From Eumeta japonica (lineage: Eukaryota > Arthropoda > Insecta > Lepidoptera > Psychidae), in the NCBI GenBank assembly GCA_005406025.1, contig BGZK01000083.1, positions 620,001 through 684,000 of the forward strand: DNA of 64,000 bases. Direction: 5' to 3'. The notes under the pieces are model-generated. The model worked only from the letters and a program-made list of their open reading frames with translations. It did not search any database and was not told the origin of the DNA. Shown one piece after another: positions 1 to 11,390 of this stretch. Position numbers and translations under genes: made by a program. How positions within the stretch are numbered: the stretch's first letter is position 1; each line of letters starts with the position of its first letter.

Positions 1-204
1 AAGGGCAGTCCTTCACTTGACTTGAAATTTTGATACAATGTTACGCTCGAAGAGGCGCTTGTTTTTTTTATATTTACTAGCACTTGTCTTCGACTTCGTC
101 CGCGTATATTTGTGCCGCTGAATCGAATCGTTATACGACTTTAAAAATTCTTTCACTTATGGAAGGCTACATATACATATTTTATTTTGATAGTAACATT
201 TGTT

Positions 205-490
205 CTTTGCATTTATCCGAATCGAAATCGCCAGCGTTATCGAAATCGAAAGCGAGACGTAGAGGAGAATCGCGAGCCGGGACTGACACTTAAATCGAGG
301 ACGAGACCGGGCTCTCAATTGAGTGTAAAATCGTGACTAGAATCAAGAACGTAACCGTTATCAGGGACATTGACGAGAACAGAATTAAAAGCGGGAAAGG
401 GATCGGAGATGACAACAAGATCGATTAATACAAAAGATAAGGGAATACTTCTACATCCACTCGGGCGAAGCTACGGGAGCAAAGCTTACG
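205..490 (+). repeat. degenerate ATCGRG-type hexamer repeat with GC-rich end
   Basis: Runs such as CGAATCGAAATCG, ATCGAAATCGAAAGCGAGA and GAGAATCGCGAGCCGGGA repeat a loose six-base RATCGR period to about 430. It is followed by ACAAAAGATAAGGGAATACT and a GC-rich motif, CTCGGGCGAAGCTACGGG (about 460-478). The same arrangement recurs at 54870-54995 and, inverted, at 56655-57010. It is probably the tail of a dispersed element. Confidence 0.5.
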
Positions 491-619
491 ACGATGCTAC
501 AAAAAAAAATAGTTTGTAATAATATCTAAGTTTAACGTAGTACTCGTAGTTAAGTAACTATTGTCACGGAAAGATGAGCGAGATGAGGTGTCAATTTAAG
601 AGGCGAGAATAAGTTTAGT

Positions 620-830
620 GGTAATTAATCATTGGTGGATGACTCTCGCGGCGATAACAAAACGTCGCCCATTTGTCCATGTATGGCGGTTGTCGTCTCG
701 CAATGCATAAATTGCGTGTAAAAATTTTTCATATAGCAGGAACCTTTCCGCCGATTTCAAGAGTAGTCTTGGATGTCGAGAGTATTTAGAATGACATCTT
801 CGTGTATCGCATGTGCATGAAATACGAAAA
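620..830. other. GC- and CpG-richer block, possibly regulatory
   Basis: Contains CTCTCGCGGCGATAACAAAA and CGTCGCCCATTTGTCCATG, richer in C, G and CpG than the flanks, with no open frame. It may be a conserved non-coding element or merely unique DNA in a repeat-rich setting. Confidence 0.25.
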
Positions 831-3800
831 AACTTGTAGATAGCTAAAAAAATTATATATTTTTACACCCTTTTATAAAAGAGAAGGGCTTTTGTTTAAA
901 GACTCTTTGTATATTATATATTCGTATATAAAAGTAAGTATTACCATTAAAAACTGGTGTATATCAAACATAACTACATAGCTTATTGTTACAAAGTGAC
1001 CCTATCGAAGGTTAGCGGAATAAGATTAAATGAAAGGAACCACGTTGTACATCTGAAAACTTATATTCAGAAATACATAATCTCAATATATCTCTAGGGA
1101 ACCAGTTAATCACTTGTTGGTATCGCACTTGACTATTTGTCGCTCCGATCGTAAAACTAAAACTCAAACTCCGCACTTCTTTATTTATATTTTCTTACTG
1201 GCCTCTAGACAGTCTTCTAATTACACAGAAAAAAAAAGGCGTAAATATATCACATCGGACACAAACAAAGAAGATTTATCGCCTTTCGGAAATGCCACTC
1301 CACAAAATAAATATATTAAAAATAAAATTTAAGTATTCATAAAAAACCTCGACCGAGAAAAAGGTTGGTGCACGACTTCCGCAGGGGACTTGACTATTTA
1401 CAGAATTCTGTTATCAAATATATTTGTTTAGGGATTAATTTTCTTGTTTTATTTTTAACTTGCGAGCATAGTAAGTAACAATATTTTTATACTAAGAAAT
1501 ATGTCGAATTTCGGATCAGTGGTTCTAGAGATATAAGCGCACAAACGGGCAGACAGACAGTCAAACAGGTAGAGAGACAAACTTAAATACGTTCTGTTTT
1601 ATAACGTGTGAGGATGAGTAGGCGGTAGCAATATAAAAGTCATATTGAGATTAAAGTTATATGAACTATAAAATGGTTTTAAAATACTTAAGCAACATGC
1701 AAAGCTCCTATTAAAAATAAACTAAATAAATAGACTTAATATAGGGCAGCAAGCCTGACACCTAAATTGCTATAGCCGTAAACAGTAACCAAACGAATAC
1801 TTCATAAATGCATATAATACTTAAATTTTGTACATATTTACAGACCGTATTGTCCCATTTTAAAGCAGCTTGAATCTATACTTACGTAATAATTTTCCAT
1901 TCAATTCTTCCTCCCCTCTGGCTGCCGATCTTTTATTTTCCCTTTTAAGTGCACTCTGCTCATCGATAAGTCAACAATGAATCTATCACAATGAGCTATT
2001 GATTGATGAACTTTTGTTGAATGGGCTTTTTATATTGCAACCTTGCCGTTTTCATATCGAGACCAACTGAAGTGGATTGATATCGTCATTTGAAAAACCT
2101 TGAAGTCACAATTTCCTTAATATAGAATTATAACATTTTTTTTTGTCTCATCTGAAATTAGTTTAATAATAGAAAGTTCACGGCATCACCCCCGGCATGG
2201 GGTAATGAGAGATGGTGTGTTTGTGGATTGTCTATGTTTTTCAGTAACGCCTGTTGTAGTAGCTTGCTTGAGTACTTCTTTTGTACACGAAATTCCAGCA
2301 AGTAAACACTCATTTATAAGTACAATTTCCAGTAAGAATTACGTAATTGTAATAGCATCGTTTGCGAACCATTATCTCCTTACTACGTATTCTTCATAAC
2401 CGCTTTAGAATTGGTGTCAATTCATTGTTTGTGGCCAGCGTTATAATGCATATTATTATTAATTATTTTTTCTGTTATGCAAAATTTATAAATGGGGTAC
2501 GGAACGAACATCACTTTTATATAAAAATGTAATGCAATATAAAAATAGACAAATGCATAACACTGCACTTGATGATAAAATAAAACAATAAAGCGTCAAT
2601 CCTTCATCATTAACTACTTTACTGTTACCTCTTGAAGTATTTTATAATGCGATTTCAGAATCAGCATGTCTCTTTGTTTGTCTATTATATGTATGTCGCG
2701 ATAGAGTTCAGAATATGAGAGATATTATGAAAATCGAGAAGTGGGCACATGTATTCCTTGCAGTATTACAGCTATACTGCGGCTAATTTGGCTGCATAAC
2801 AAAAAGGGGCCAGGTTGACCGGTGAAATCTCACAGAATACGGAAGTGAAGTAGAGGCTTCAGCTGTTGCATTTCGTCCAGTGAGCGAGAGTCCACTCCCC
2901 TCCACTCCCTTGGTTAGATATGCTATTTCCTCCCAAGAGATCGGCAATGCCTGATTCTTCTAAGGTTTTGAGCGACCATCTGTCTGCTCGTTTACCCCTT
3001 GAATGTACGATAAAAGAGACGTGACTGGCGATTTAAGGATGTTTGTGTTCAATTGTTGTGACGTAAAGCTTGATGGTCTGTACATTTGTCGTTGTTATGT
3101 ATTGCGCTATTGCCGGTGAAGTCTAGACCGCGGAGGCCGGGCAATGAATACGAAATATATACAGACTTTGTTTAAGAAACCGGTTAAGTGCGAGTAGATT
3201 TGTATCTTGAGGGTTACGTACTTCCGATATTAATTTTGATGCAGGCATCTATCAAGAGCTTCAATGATTTTTGTCTGTCTTCGATACCGACACTGTCAAG
3301 ATATTGTCCTAGGAATCCAAACTTTTGTTTAGAAAAGTTTTCGCATTTTAAACATTCTACGAATTTTATAAATATTGAATTTTCATGACGGAAGTTAATT
3401 TTTTTTCTCGTACATTGGTCGACATAACGGTCCATACTTTAAATGTAAGTTTGTAAAAAACATTTTTTGTAATTGTGTCAAAAAAACGTGTTGAAACAAA
3501 TCTGCAAAGATGGATTTATTTTTACTAAATTGGGGCAAAAAGAAATATACCGAAATAAACAAGCGGGGCCGTTCTAAGGTCGCAGCCTAATCAAAAGTTG
3601 TCGATTTCGATCCTGAGAATGGGCGGAATGATTGATGGGCTCTTAAAACGAGTCATAATCCGATTACTCCCCATGTACCTCAGAGGTCAGGTTAAGCTAT
3701 CGGTTTCGGTTGGCACTTACGATGGCGAAAACGGCCGTTACTAATATTCAAGCCGAGACAGACTAGCGCACAAGGTTGAGGTCTGAAATTAAAAAAAATC

Positions 3801-4540
3801 GATCTGCAATTATAAAAAAAATTAGAAGAGTATGGTTCAGAAGTTGGGTGATAATACGACACAATAATCAGAAATGATATCGGCACGAATATAAGTTTTA
3901 ATGATGGTTTCCAGCACAATAAAGTTCACATGCTTGATCATATGGGTCGGTGGTTCGCTCAGTTTGTTGGGATGTTAATATTAGAAAATTAAAATACGTA
4001 GTAGATAATAATTATAAAATAATAATAATCCCAATAATTTTCGAATGGTTTGAATTGGAAATAATTATGGATTAATGTATTTATAAAGCTTTATTATTTT
4101 ATTTTGTTTAAGATATATTAATTAAAATGTAGAGTGCGAGAGACACAGAAACAACCGGTAAATAATAAAATAAACAATTTATTTAAAAAATCACTCAAGA
4201 ACCTGTAATGTATTCTTCGAGTACTACGAGGTTCCTCCCAAAACAATTTTTCAACCTTAATTTTATGGATGGGAAGCTTTCGAGCCGCTACCACATATTT
4301 TAATAGCGATTCAAACAATACAAAGCGTTTTGTCTATACTATTTCATTAGAATGTGTGAAAATATGGCAGAATTATAAGTCTTTGACGATACATAACATT
4401 TTGCCTACATAAGAACGCTACAAAACTTTTAGGGATACATTTTTTACGTGTAGTTACGAAGCTTTAATTATTATACCCGTAGTTTAATTCCAAAAATGTG
4501 TTTCTGTGGGGCATCGAAGTTTCACGTAAAATTCCTTGCG
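831..4540. other. intergenic, no gene recognised
   Basis: AT-rich DNA on both strands. A short relic near 1500-1600 (GAGATATAAGCG followed by CAGACAGACAGTCAAACAGG) resembles the CAGACAGA tract that many lepidopteran dispersed repeats carry. GC-richer scraps lie at 2800-3000 and 3120-3150. No coding, RNA or array signal is strong enough to call. Confidence 0.5.
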
Positions 4541-4574
4541 TCATCTCATTTTTCCATACATTGCAATTAAAACT

Positions 4575-4810
4575 CGTGGCAGTACTGAGATCGTAATAAA
4601 AGTGGATCCGGGGTTAGCATCGAGAAGGTAGCCAGAATCGCAATTGAAAAACCGAAATCGGAATCGAGAGAGGAGCTGAGATCGAACACGAGAGTGGGAC
4701 CGGATTTGAAATCGAGAGAGGAGCTGAGATCGAACACGAGAGTTAGACTTAGGTAGAAAGCAAGAACAGAATCGGGATGAGGAACGGGATCGGAAATCGG
4801 GATCGGCATT
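4575..4810 (+). repeat. degenerate ATCGAGA repeat with a 48-bp tandem duplication
   Basis: The loose hexamer ATCGRG recurs throughout. Within it, a 34-bp block beginning AATCGAGAGAGGAGCTGAG is present twice without change, at 4662-4695 and 4710-4743, so 48 bp apart. The open frames here are products of the repeat. Confidence 0.75.
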
Positions 4811-5357
4811 GGCAGCTAATTGTCCAAATTGGAATGAGATTTTAATCAAATGTCCATACAGGTCGTTATTAGTTTATAAACACAGACCTTTCGTTTGAAA
4901 TAATTTATTTTCAATACATTTATGGTAACTCATATTGGAAACGAGGATACTTTGCACGATAGAAAATAAATGAACTAGTAAAGAGCTCATAGACCTACGA
5001 GAATATTTCAACTCATTCGGCTCCTAGCTCTGCGCATACTCCAAGCATTTTATGAAACTTTCATAACAGCCTCAATTTCACGCCCGTTGAACAATCCGAA
5101 TGACGCCGCATCAACGTGGAAAAATAAGCTTGGTTAAGCTCCCACTTTTATTTTGTGGAATAAAACAGAGTCGAGAAAAATATTTTAAATTACAGGTCTA
5201 TAAAATTTAATTATGATATATAAAAGTAACGTAATTATGAAATGAAAAGTTATTGCGCAAGCTCGGCATCAGTTTTTCGCTGGTGTAGAAGTTCAGCCTC
5301 CCACAATCACGATTCAGTATAATGTGTTTGGATATTAACTAATGCATGCTAGTCCAG

Positions 5358-5724
5358 TATGGGTTATGGAATGCCACAGACAGCACCAACGTATTGTCTC
5401 AAAACACTTTTGAACAAATCGCTTATGGGCAGACATCGAACATGTTATCTTTCGTCGATGGTCGAGTGGTCAATATTTTATACATTACAAAACAAAATAC
5501 GTGACTTTATTTTTAAAGGTCTGCTTAAAAAGACAATCTAAATAAAATGTTACGGACTGTCCCAGACAGCTATTACCGACTATCAAAATTCTTTTAAACA
5601 TATTGTCTATGCTCAGAAATCGAGCACGTTGTCTTTCATCGATGGTCGAATGGTCAATATCTTTCGCATTACAATATAGAATTAATGACTTTATTTCTAA
5701 AGGTATGCTTGAAAAGACAATCTG
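5358..5724 (+). repeat. two-copy tandem repeat, 184-bp unit
   Basis: Copies run at about 5358-5540 and 5548-5724. Shared blocks include CGATGGTCGAGTGGTCAATA (5456; second copy 5640 with one change), TTATTTTTAAAGG, and AAAAGACAATCT at both ends. The offset is 184 bp at the two best anchors. Divergence is substantial. It may be a satellite dimer. Confidence 0.75.
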
Positions 5725-6527
5725 AACAAGATTGGACTACATACGTATTTGCTGGTGTTGTTAATGTTATAAGAACTCTAAATAATATTGCACGTATGAC
5801 AGTACGCGACTCCCAACGCATGAGTGAGTGCACGTACTCTACCCTTAATATGCCGCTGTGTGACGAACACATGTGATGGCACTAAATCAATGAAAAAGGG
5901 ATGTTTTGAAAACTTGAGATATTAAAGTTATGTATATATAGTTGTAAGTTACGTGTTATATAAATATATACACATATAATAAAAAATGCTGTTACAGAAA
6001 TATAAGTAAGGCTGTCCGCTGTCGTCTGTTCACTTCTTTGTCTACGCGTTTGAAGAAAATATATGCAACTGATTGTTATGAACCCTTTAATTTAGGGTTT
6101 TTTTTTTCCGGAAAATTATCACCGACAATTTTTCATCTTTCTCTTCTGTTCTCCGTTTCACTTTAAAAGTTAATAATAGAATTTGTTTCTTATTGTAAAT
6201 AAAATAAAACTTCCCTCCGGTAAATTTGGTTATGCTAATTTCCAATAACAAAATTATCGTTACCTACATAACCTACATATATTATGAACGTATAGTGCCA
6301 CCTGTAGTTTATCCCATAATACAGTGTCATTATTTTTTAAAAACCAAAAAAGTAACCACAATATAATTACCTCAAAACGCTACGAAATAGCACTAGGTAA
6401 ATAAAGCACGACTTAAATTTTTTGACTCATTTTTCTAGAGAAGACACTTATGTTGATAAAATTGAAAAGCAAATCTATATATCAAAGCACAAATTAATCG
6501 TCTAATTAAATAGTGCGTCAATAACGT

Positions 6528-6566
6528 TCGCACGCACGCACGCTGGCACGCACGCACGCACACACT
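6528..6566. repeat. (CGCA)n microsatellite
   Basis: A CGCACGCACGCA tract, interrupted by TGG, then CACGCACGCACGCACACAC. It sits about 12 bp before the mariner at 6578. Confidence 0.9.
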
Positions 6567-6577
6567 CTCACATTATA

Positions 6578-7789
6578 CGTGAGGTGCACTATAAGTTTTT
6601 GGAACTGACCACTTATATAAACAATATTTAAAAAGTAATTAGTAACATTTGAAAATGAAACTCTGGCTCTAAAAAAACAGTTTGTTTCATCTAACAAACA
6701 ATTATTTTTACATTGTGGCGTCATTTTCAAAATTCCGCGTCTTCATCACTACGGATTAAAGTCGTGATAATTTTTATAGTATGATTTTCTGCTATTTTAA
6801 GTGTAATTTGATAACTCAGCAGAGCCTCTCTCGGCTTCGAACTGCTTTTGGCGATGAAGCACCATGCAAGGCGATTATTTATAATTAGCTTTCAGAATTC
6901 AAGCTTGGACGTGTCAATTTCAGTGACGAATTTTGTGATGATCGCCCGTCCATCGAAACACATAGGTTTGTAACCAACCACGAGATACGGACATCCTTAG
7001 GCATAGGCAAGAATAAAATACAATCAATTGTACACAAACGTTTGGTTATGAAAAAGCTGTGCTCGCGGTGGATCCTACACAATTTGACTAAGTCTCAAAA
7101 AAAACGGATCCCATAAGTTGATGCAATGCCATGCTTCCCAGATTCAAGAAATCGGCGCCAAATTTGGCATGTGACATAGTACCAGGTGATGAAACATTTG
7201 GCTACGACTCCAAAACAAAGCAGCAATCGACCATACGGGAAATCCAATATATCGAGATGAGCCGAAACCAACAAAAGTGGCGTGCGAGCAAAGTGCCTCA
7301 TAGCGGATGATTTCTTCTTTTTTTTATAAAACTGGACACGTGGCTACTGTTGCTTTGGAGAATTGTCGTACCGTGAATAGTGATTGGAACACGACAATTT
7401 GTTTTCCAGAAGTTATCGACTAACTCCGTAAAAATAACCGTAAACGTTGTATCATCTTCTACTACGGCAATGCCAATTCTCACACGGCCTAACAGACAAA
7501 AAAATTTTTGCTGGAGAAACACGTAGCACTTATGAGCAATCCTGCATACAGTCCCGATCTGGCACATTGTGACTTTTTTATTAGCAAAAATTAAAAACCA
7601 ATTACGCGGTCAACGATTTTCATCACCAGAAGTGGCTGACGAAGAGTATGAAAAACTTGTTTCCGAGGTCACCAGGGACGAGTGACATAAATGTTTTCAA
7701 AATTGAATAATTTGTATGAAAAAATGCATTTTTGACCATTCATAGTATTTTTTTCGCATTCAACCCACAAATTTACATTGCGCCCCACG
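6578..7789 (+). mobile_element. mariner transposon, complete but inactivated
   Basis: A 1212-bp element lies between TA dinucleotides at 6576-6577 and 7790-7791. Its ends form inverted repeats: CGTGAGGTGCACTATAAGT on the left and, reverse-complemented, CGTGGGGCGCAATGTAAAT on the right, similar over about 26 bp. The transposase is readable in pieces: AFGDEAPCKA, DEFCDDRPSIE, EIRTSLGIGKNKIQSIVH, LCSRWILHNLT, GDETFGYD, NANSHTA, YSPDLAHCDFF, KIKNQLRGQRFSSPE and a terminal KKCI. Many stops and frameshifts break it. Of the DD34D triad, the first Asp (7188-7190) and third Asp (7571-7573) remain. The second, in the HDNAxSHTA motif, reads Gly (GGC, 7466-7468). Confidence 0.9.
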
Positions 7790-7791
7790 TA

Positions 7792-9760
7792 TTTAACACT
7801 TGTAATAAGTAATACGATATTAATTAACAATTTTGAAATAAAATCAACTTTTTTCCAAATTCTATCGCATATTATTCATTTTAGATCCGTTACTTCTACT
7901 CTAGAATTATAAAAATGATAACACTTAGCATTTCATGTTTGTAATTAAAATTAACTAAATATACAATAACAGACTAGAAAGCACGTTTCAAGGAAATATA
8001 GACACAGCTGAAGTAATTTTGGAATCCATTTGTTATCCATAATGTACAATTCCTATAAGCTTGTATTGTGTGACTGCCCTAATTAAGATATATCATCTGG
8101 CTAATCTGCCTTAAAACAGCGTCTCGCGTGGTAAATCAAGTAAACTGAACACGACTTAGCATTCAGGCTTTACGTTAGCAGCTTTTTACATAAAATCACA
8201 ACCATATATCATAGCACGCCGTGTGGAGGTCTATTTGTGTAGGTGAATCTAAACACAAGGCGTTGCACGGACGCGGTGACAAATGTCGTATATTATTTTC
8301 TAAGCTGTCAGCAGTGCTCTCCTCTCTTGGAACTAAACTTTCTGTTTATTGCCAAAACTTATGCCGTCGTGGAGCCGTTTTGATGTCTGTGCGTATGGAA
8401 CATCATTCACATACAGATGAACATACGTGTTCGTCTGTTGTTCGTCGGTTTTCTTTGGAAGGATTTGAAGACGAAAAGTTAAAATCTGGCTCGGATAGAG
8501 GAGAAGACGGCGATATGGAAAAATTGATGTTTTCAACATTTTTGACTTTGAACAATTTTCATTAACGGCCAATGAGGATACAAGAAAAATTTGTAGGGTC
8601 ATAAGTTATCAAACAAAATATGAATTATACAAACATTAGCTATTCCCCCTTGTATTTAAAGAAGATATGAAACTACTTCTTATCATGTCCAAGGAGTGAT
8701 ATCATGATTATAGATACACAGCAAACTTTTTATGTGGGAAATACGTTATATTTGGATATATTGCTTACCGTTATGGCGTTATTGGCTGTTAAACACATTT
8801 TAGCGACATTTATACATAATAAGTTATTATATAATATTTTTTTCGTTTGAGTTACCATTAACGTGACGCTTTATAAATCTATTTAGAGTTGCTCACGGCC
8901 TTTTTGGCGCCGTCTGATGAATTTTCCAAAATATGCATCGAGTGCTTTTTGTTCTTTGTCTTGTTTTTTTTTTTTGGTTTTGGATCTGTTGCTATTTATA
9001 TTACTTGTTAGGATTCATGACGCCATAAATATAAATGATCTTTGACATTTTTGGTTAGCTATCCCTTACTGATTGAGTTGTCTTTTCGTCTGTTCGGGTA
9101 TGAAAAAATAAGAATTATTTAAATTTTATTTTAGTGGATAATATTAGTCAATAACTATTAATAAGTAATAGCCATTACTTAAAGACGAGCCGTTACGTTT
9201 TAGGCTAGACATTTTTGTACTAAGCATTTTTTTATTAATAGAAAATAATCTATGGACCTAGGATTTCCCTTCAACACAGAACAAACATTAATAGTACAGA
9301 GATTGTGCAATATGTAAAACAGATTGCAGATGTTTCGAAATGGAGTGTTTTCACAACGATGAAATGTATGAGATTAAACGTGCCATCTGCGCGAAATTAC
9401 AAGAACTAATTAAGTTGTACAACGAAGCGCTATCGTGTTTGCTAATACTACACAAGCTTCGAAGATGACTTTGGTGAAATAGGTTTTCGTTAATTAAATG
9501 AAAATACATATGTAATAGACTACCTATTTCGGAGCTGGCGACCGCTCGATGCGCCATCCGGAAAGGAATACAATAAAAGGTTGCCCATAAGGTATTGATC
9601 CGACTGGTGAATGCCGCTTAATATGGCTATTTCTTATTTAATAGAGCTTTTTAGAAAGAGTAAAAGTCCTTCAAAAATTTTAATTTAATGGCAATGGAAT
9701 AAAACTGCCTTCATGAAAATCATCACATTTCTATGGTATGGGAATATAATCTACTGTAAA
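7792..9760. other. intergenic, no gene recognised
   Basis: Includes a 114-codon open frame at 8221-8565 whose product resembles nothing I know. The DNA at 8360-8460 (GCCGTTTTGATGTCTGTGCG, CACATACAGATGAACATACG) looks like repeat-derived sequence. A CpG-richer tract lies at 9540-9570. No other feature was seen. Confidence 0.45.
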
Positions 9761-9766
9761 ACCATC

Positions 9767-10126
9767 AGTCAAGGAAACACTACAGTATATCTAGCAATAG
9801 ACACCGACTCTAAAAATAACAGTAATTATAACTACATTATATTATTGTAATAATATGGTTAACTTTTAAGTAGTCTAATATTTTTAATTTCATTTTACTT
9901 AGAAGAACTCTAAAAAATATTTTGATCATTGTTTGTTATTCATAGGTACGTGTTGAATTAAATTGTAAGTGGGTACATAGATATCTATCTACCTTCTTGC
10001 GTGATAAATACATAGATCGTACCTACATATTTATGAGTAGAAAAAGTAAGTTAATTATTAAATTGTAGAAGAATACGCAATTATTTTTTTACGTCTTAGG
10101 GCATATTAATTTGTTTTGGAATAGCT
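9767..10126 (+). repeat. dispersed repeat, copy A (inverted partner at 62792-63165)
   Basis: Aligned with the reverse complement of 62792-63165 it shares AGACACCGAC, AATTATAACTACATTATATT, CTTTTAAGTAGTCTAATATT, CATTGTTTGTTATTCATAGG, CTACCTTCTTGCG, GTAGAAGAATACGCAATTAT and AATTTGTTTTGGAATAG, all in order. The similarity spans about 360 bp and is high. No protein signal is seen. It is probably a non-autonomous transposon or SINE-like element. Confidence 0.88.
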
Positions 10127-10739
10127 ATTATATTGAAGTCGGTTTTTTTTTTGTTAAAATTTTTGTTTATCCTCATATATAAACGCAATATACTCAATGT
10201 TTTTAATAATATCAACTGTTTGGGAGTTTTGTTATCTTTTTAATCTTATTATATTATTACTTTAGAATTTATATATGGGTATTTCGGAATACCACAAACG
10301 ACCCCAAAGATTTTGATGCAAATTTTTATTATGATAAAGTACCTATCTAATGTATCCACACCTGCTTGATCTTTTCAAGTTCATCTATATAGTTGTCTTC
10401 CTTGGAGAAACAAATTAAACGAAAATTCAAAACTTTTCTTTATTAGAGCCGTTTAGTAGAATTTAAAGGTAATTAAATTGTAGGTATATTATTGGTTCTC
10501 ATGAACAAATAGCATTTTATGATAAAACTACATATTTCACTATCCATATTTTATAATGTATTTAAATATTTGTTGTTGAAAATGAACACAAGCAATATTT
10601 CCTGTGGGAATAATAATTTTCCCAATTTTCCCAAAATTCCCCAGCAAACACGAAAGACGCCGAGAAGTACTAAATGGCTCAGGTACTATATATGTGCCAC
10701 ATATATAAATAGTAATATATGTTTGACATGTTTTTTATA

Positions 10740-11260
10740 GCAGCTTTTGCTCGTGGCTACTTCTGTGTAGACATAGGATAAGTTTCTTTGACATATTATT
10801 GATTCCATTCCAGTCCTGCTTACGTTGCATAATCTTCCAGCACCAATTAATACGATGGAGTTTTTTAGCATCGGTCAAATTATGAGGTATCCATCGAGTA
10901 AAAAGCTTCCTGATCACTAAATATTCATTAGGGACTTTGTGCACTTGACTCTTACCGATGCCTAAGCTTGTTCAGATCTGCTGGTGGGTCACTCTTTCGT
11001 CAGTCTCTATCATGAGCCCCTCAGCACTGATGTTGTCTTCGGTCGTCGCCGTAAGAGGACGTCCCTCTCGCAGATCGTCAGTCAGATTAGTGCGACCACG
11101 TTTGAACTCGTTAACTCAGTTATAAACAGTGGCAAGGGATGGAGCTTCATTCAAGACCAACTGAAGTCTGTAATAACTTTATTGTTGGCTCAAATGGTAA
11201 TAATGAATGTCACAGACAATCATTGTGCGACAATTTCCCCGCCTTAAACTCATGTTGACG
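10740..11260 (-). pseudogene. mariner transposase N-terminal relic
   Basis: The reverse strand between 10944 and 10735 reads VHKVPNEYLVIRKLFTRWIP, then HNLTDAKKLHRINWC and MQR, the hallmark mariner KLFTRWIPHNLT segment. Upstream (10950-11250) frame-shifted pieces fit the preceding domains: an ERVTHQQI-like region near 10980 (GAAAGAGTGACCCACCAGCA on the minus strand), the linker GRPLTA/TTED-like region near 11020-11070, and the WVNEFKRG-like region near 11100-11120. The catalytic DDE part is absent. It is a different mariner lineage from the element at 6578-7789. Confidence 0.82.
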
Positions 11261-11344
11261 TTAGACATACAATTTTCTTCTAACCGTCAATTTTTAAAAT
11301 CAAAAGACATATGAAAACAATAGATATAATAAGGTAGGCAAAGA

Positions 11345-11390
11345 GTTTCATTTTTAAAACGTAAATGTATTTACATTTTAAAAATGAAAC
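11345..11390. repeat. short hairpin, 22-bp arms, 2-nt loop
   Basis: GTTTCATTTTTAAAACGTAA at the left arm (11345-11366) pairs with 11369-11390, one mismatch. This is too tight for a typical MITE. Confidence 0.85.

Noticed and set aside
4541..4849. 102- and 80-codon minus-strand frames rich in S, R and F
   Set aside because: Both arise from the ATCGAGA-type repeat, which lacks stops in these phases.
8221..8565. 114-codon open frame on the plus strand
   Set aside because: No domain, composition typical of repeat-derived DNA, and no splice or promoter context. Chance frame.
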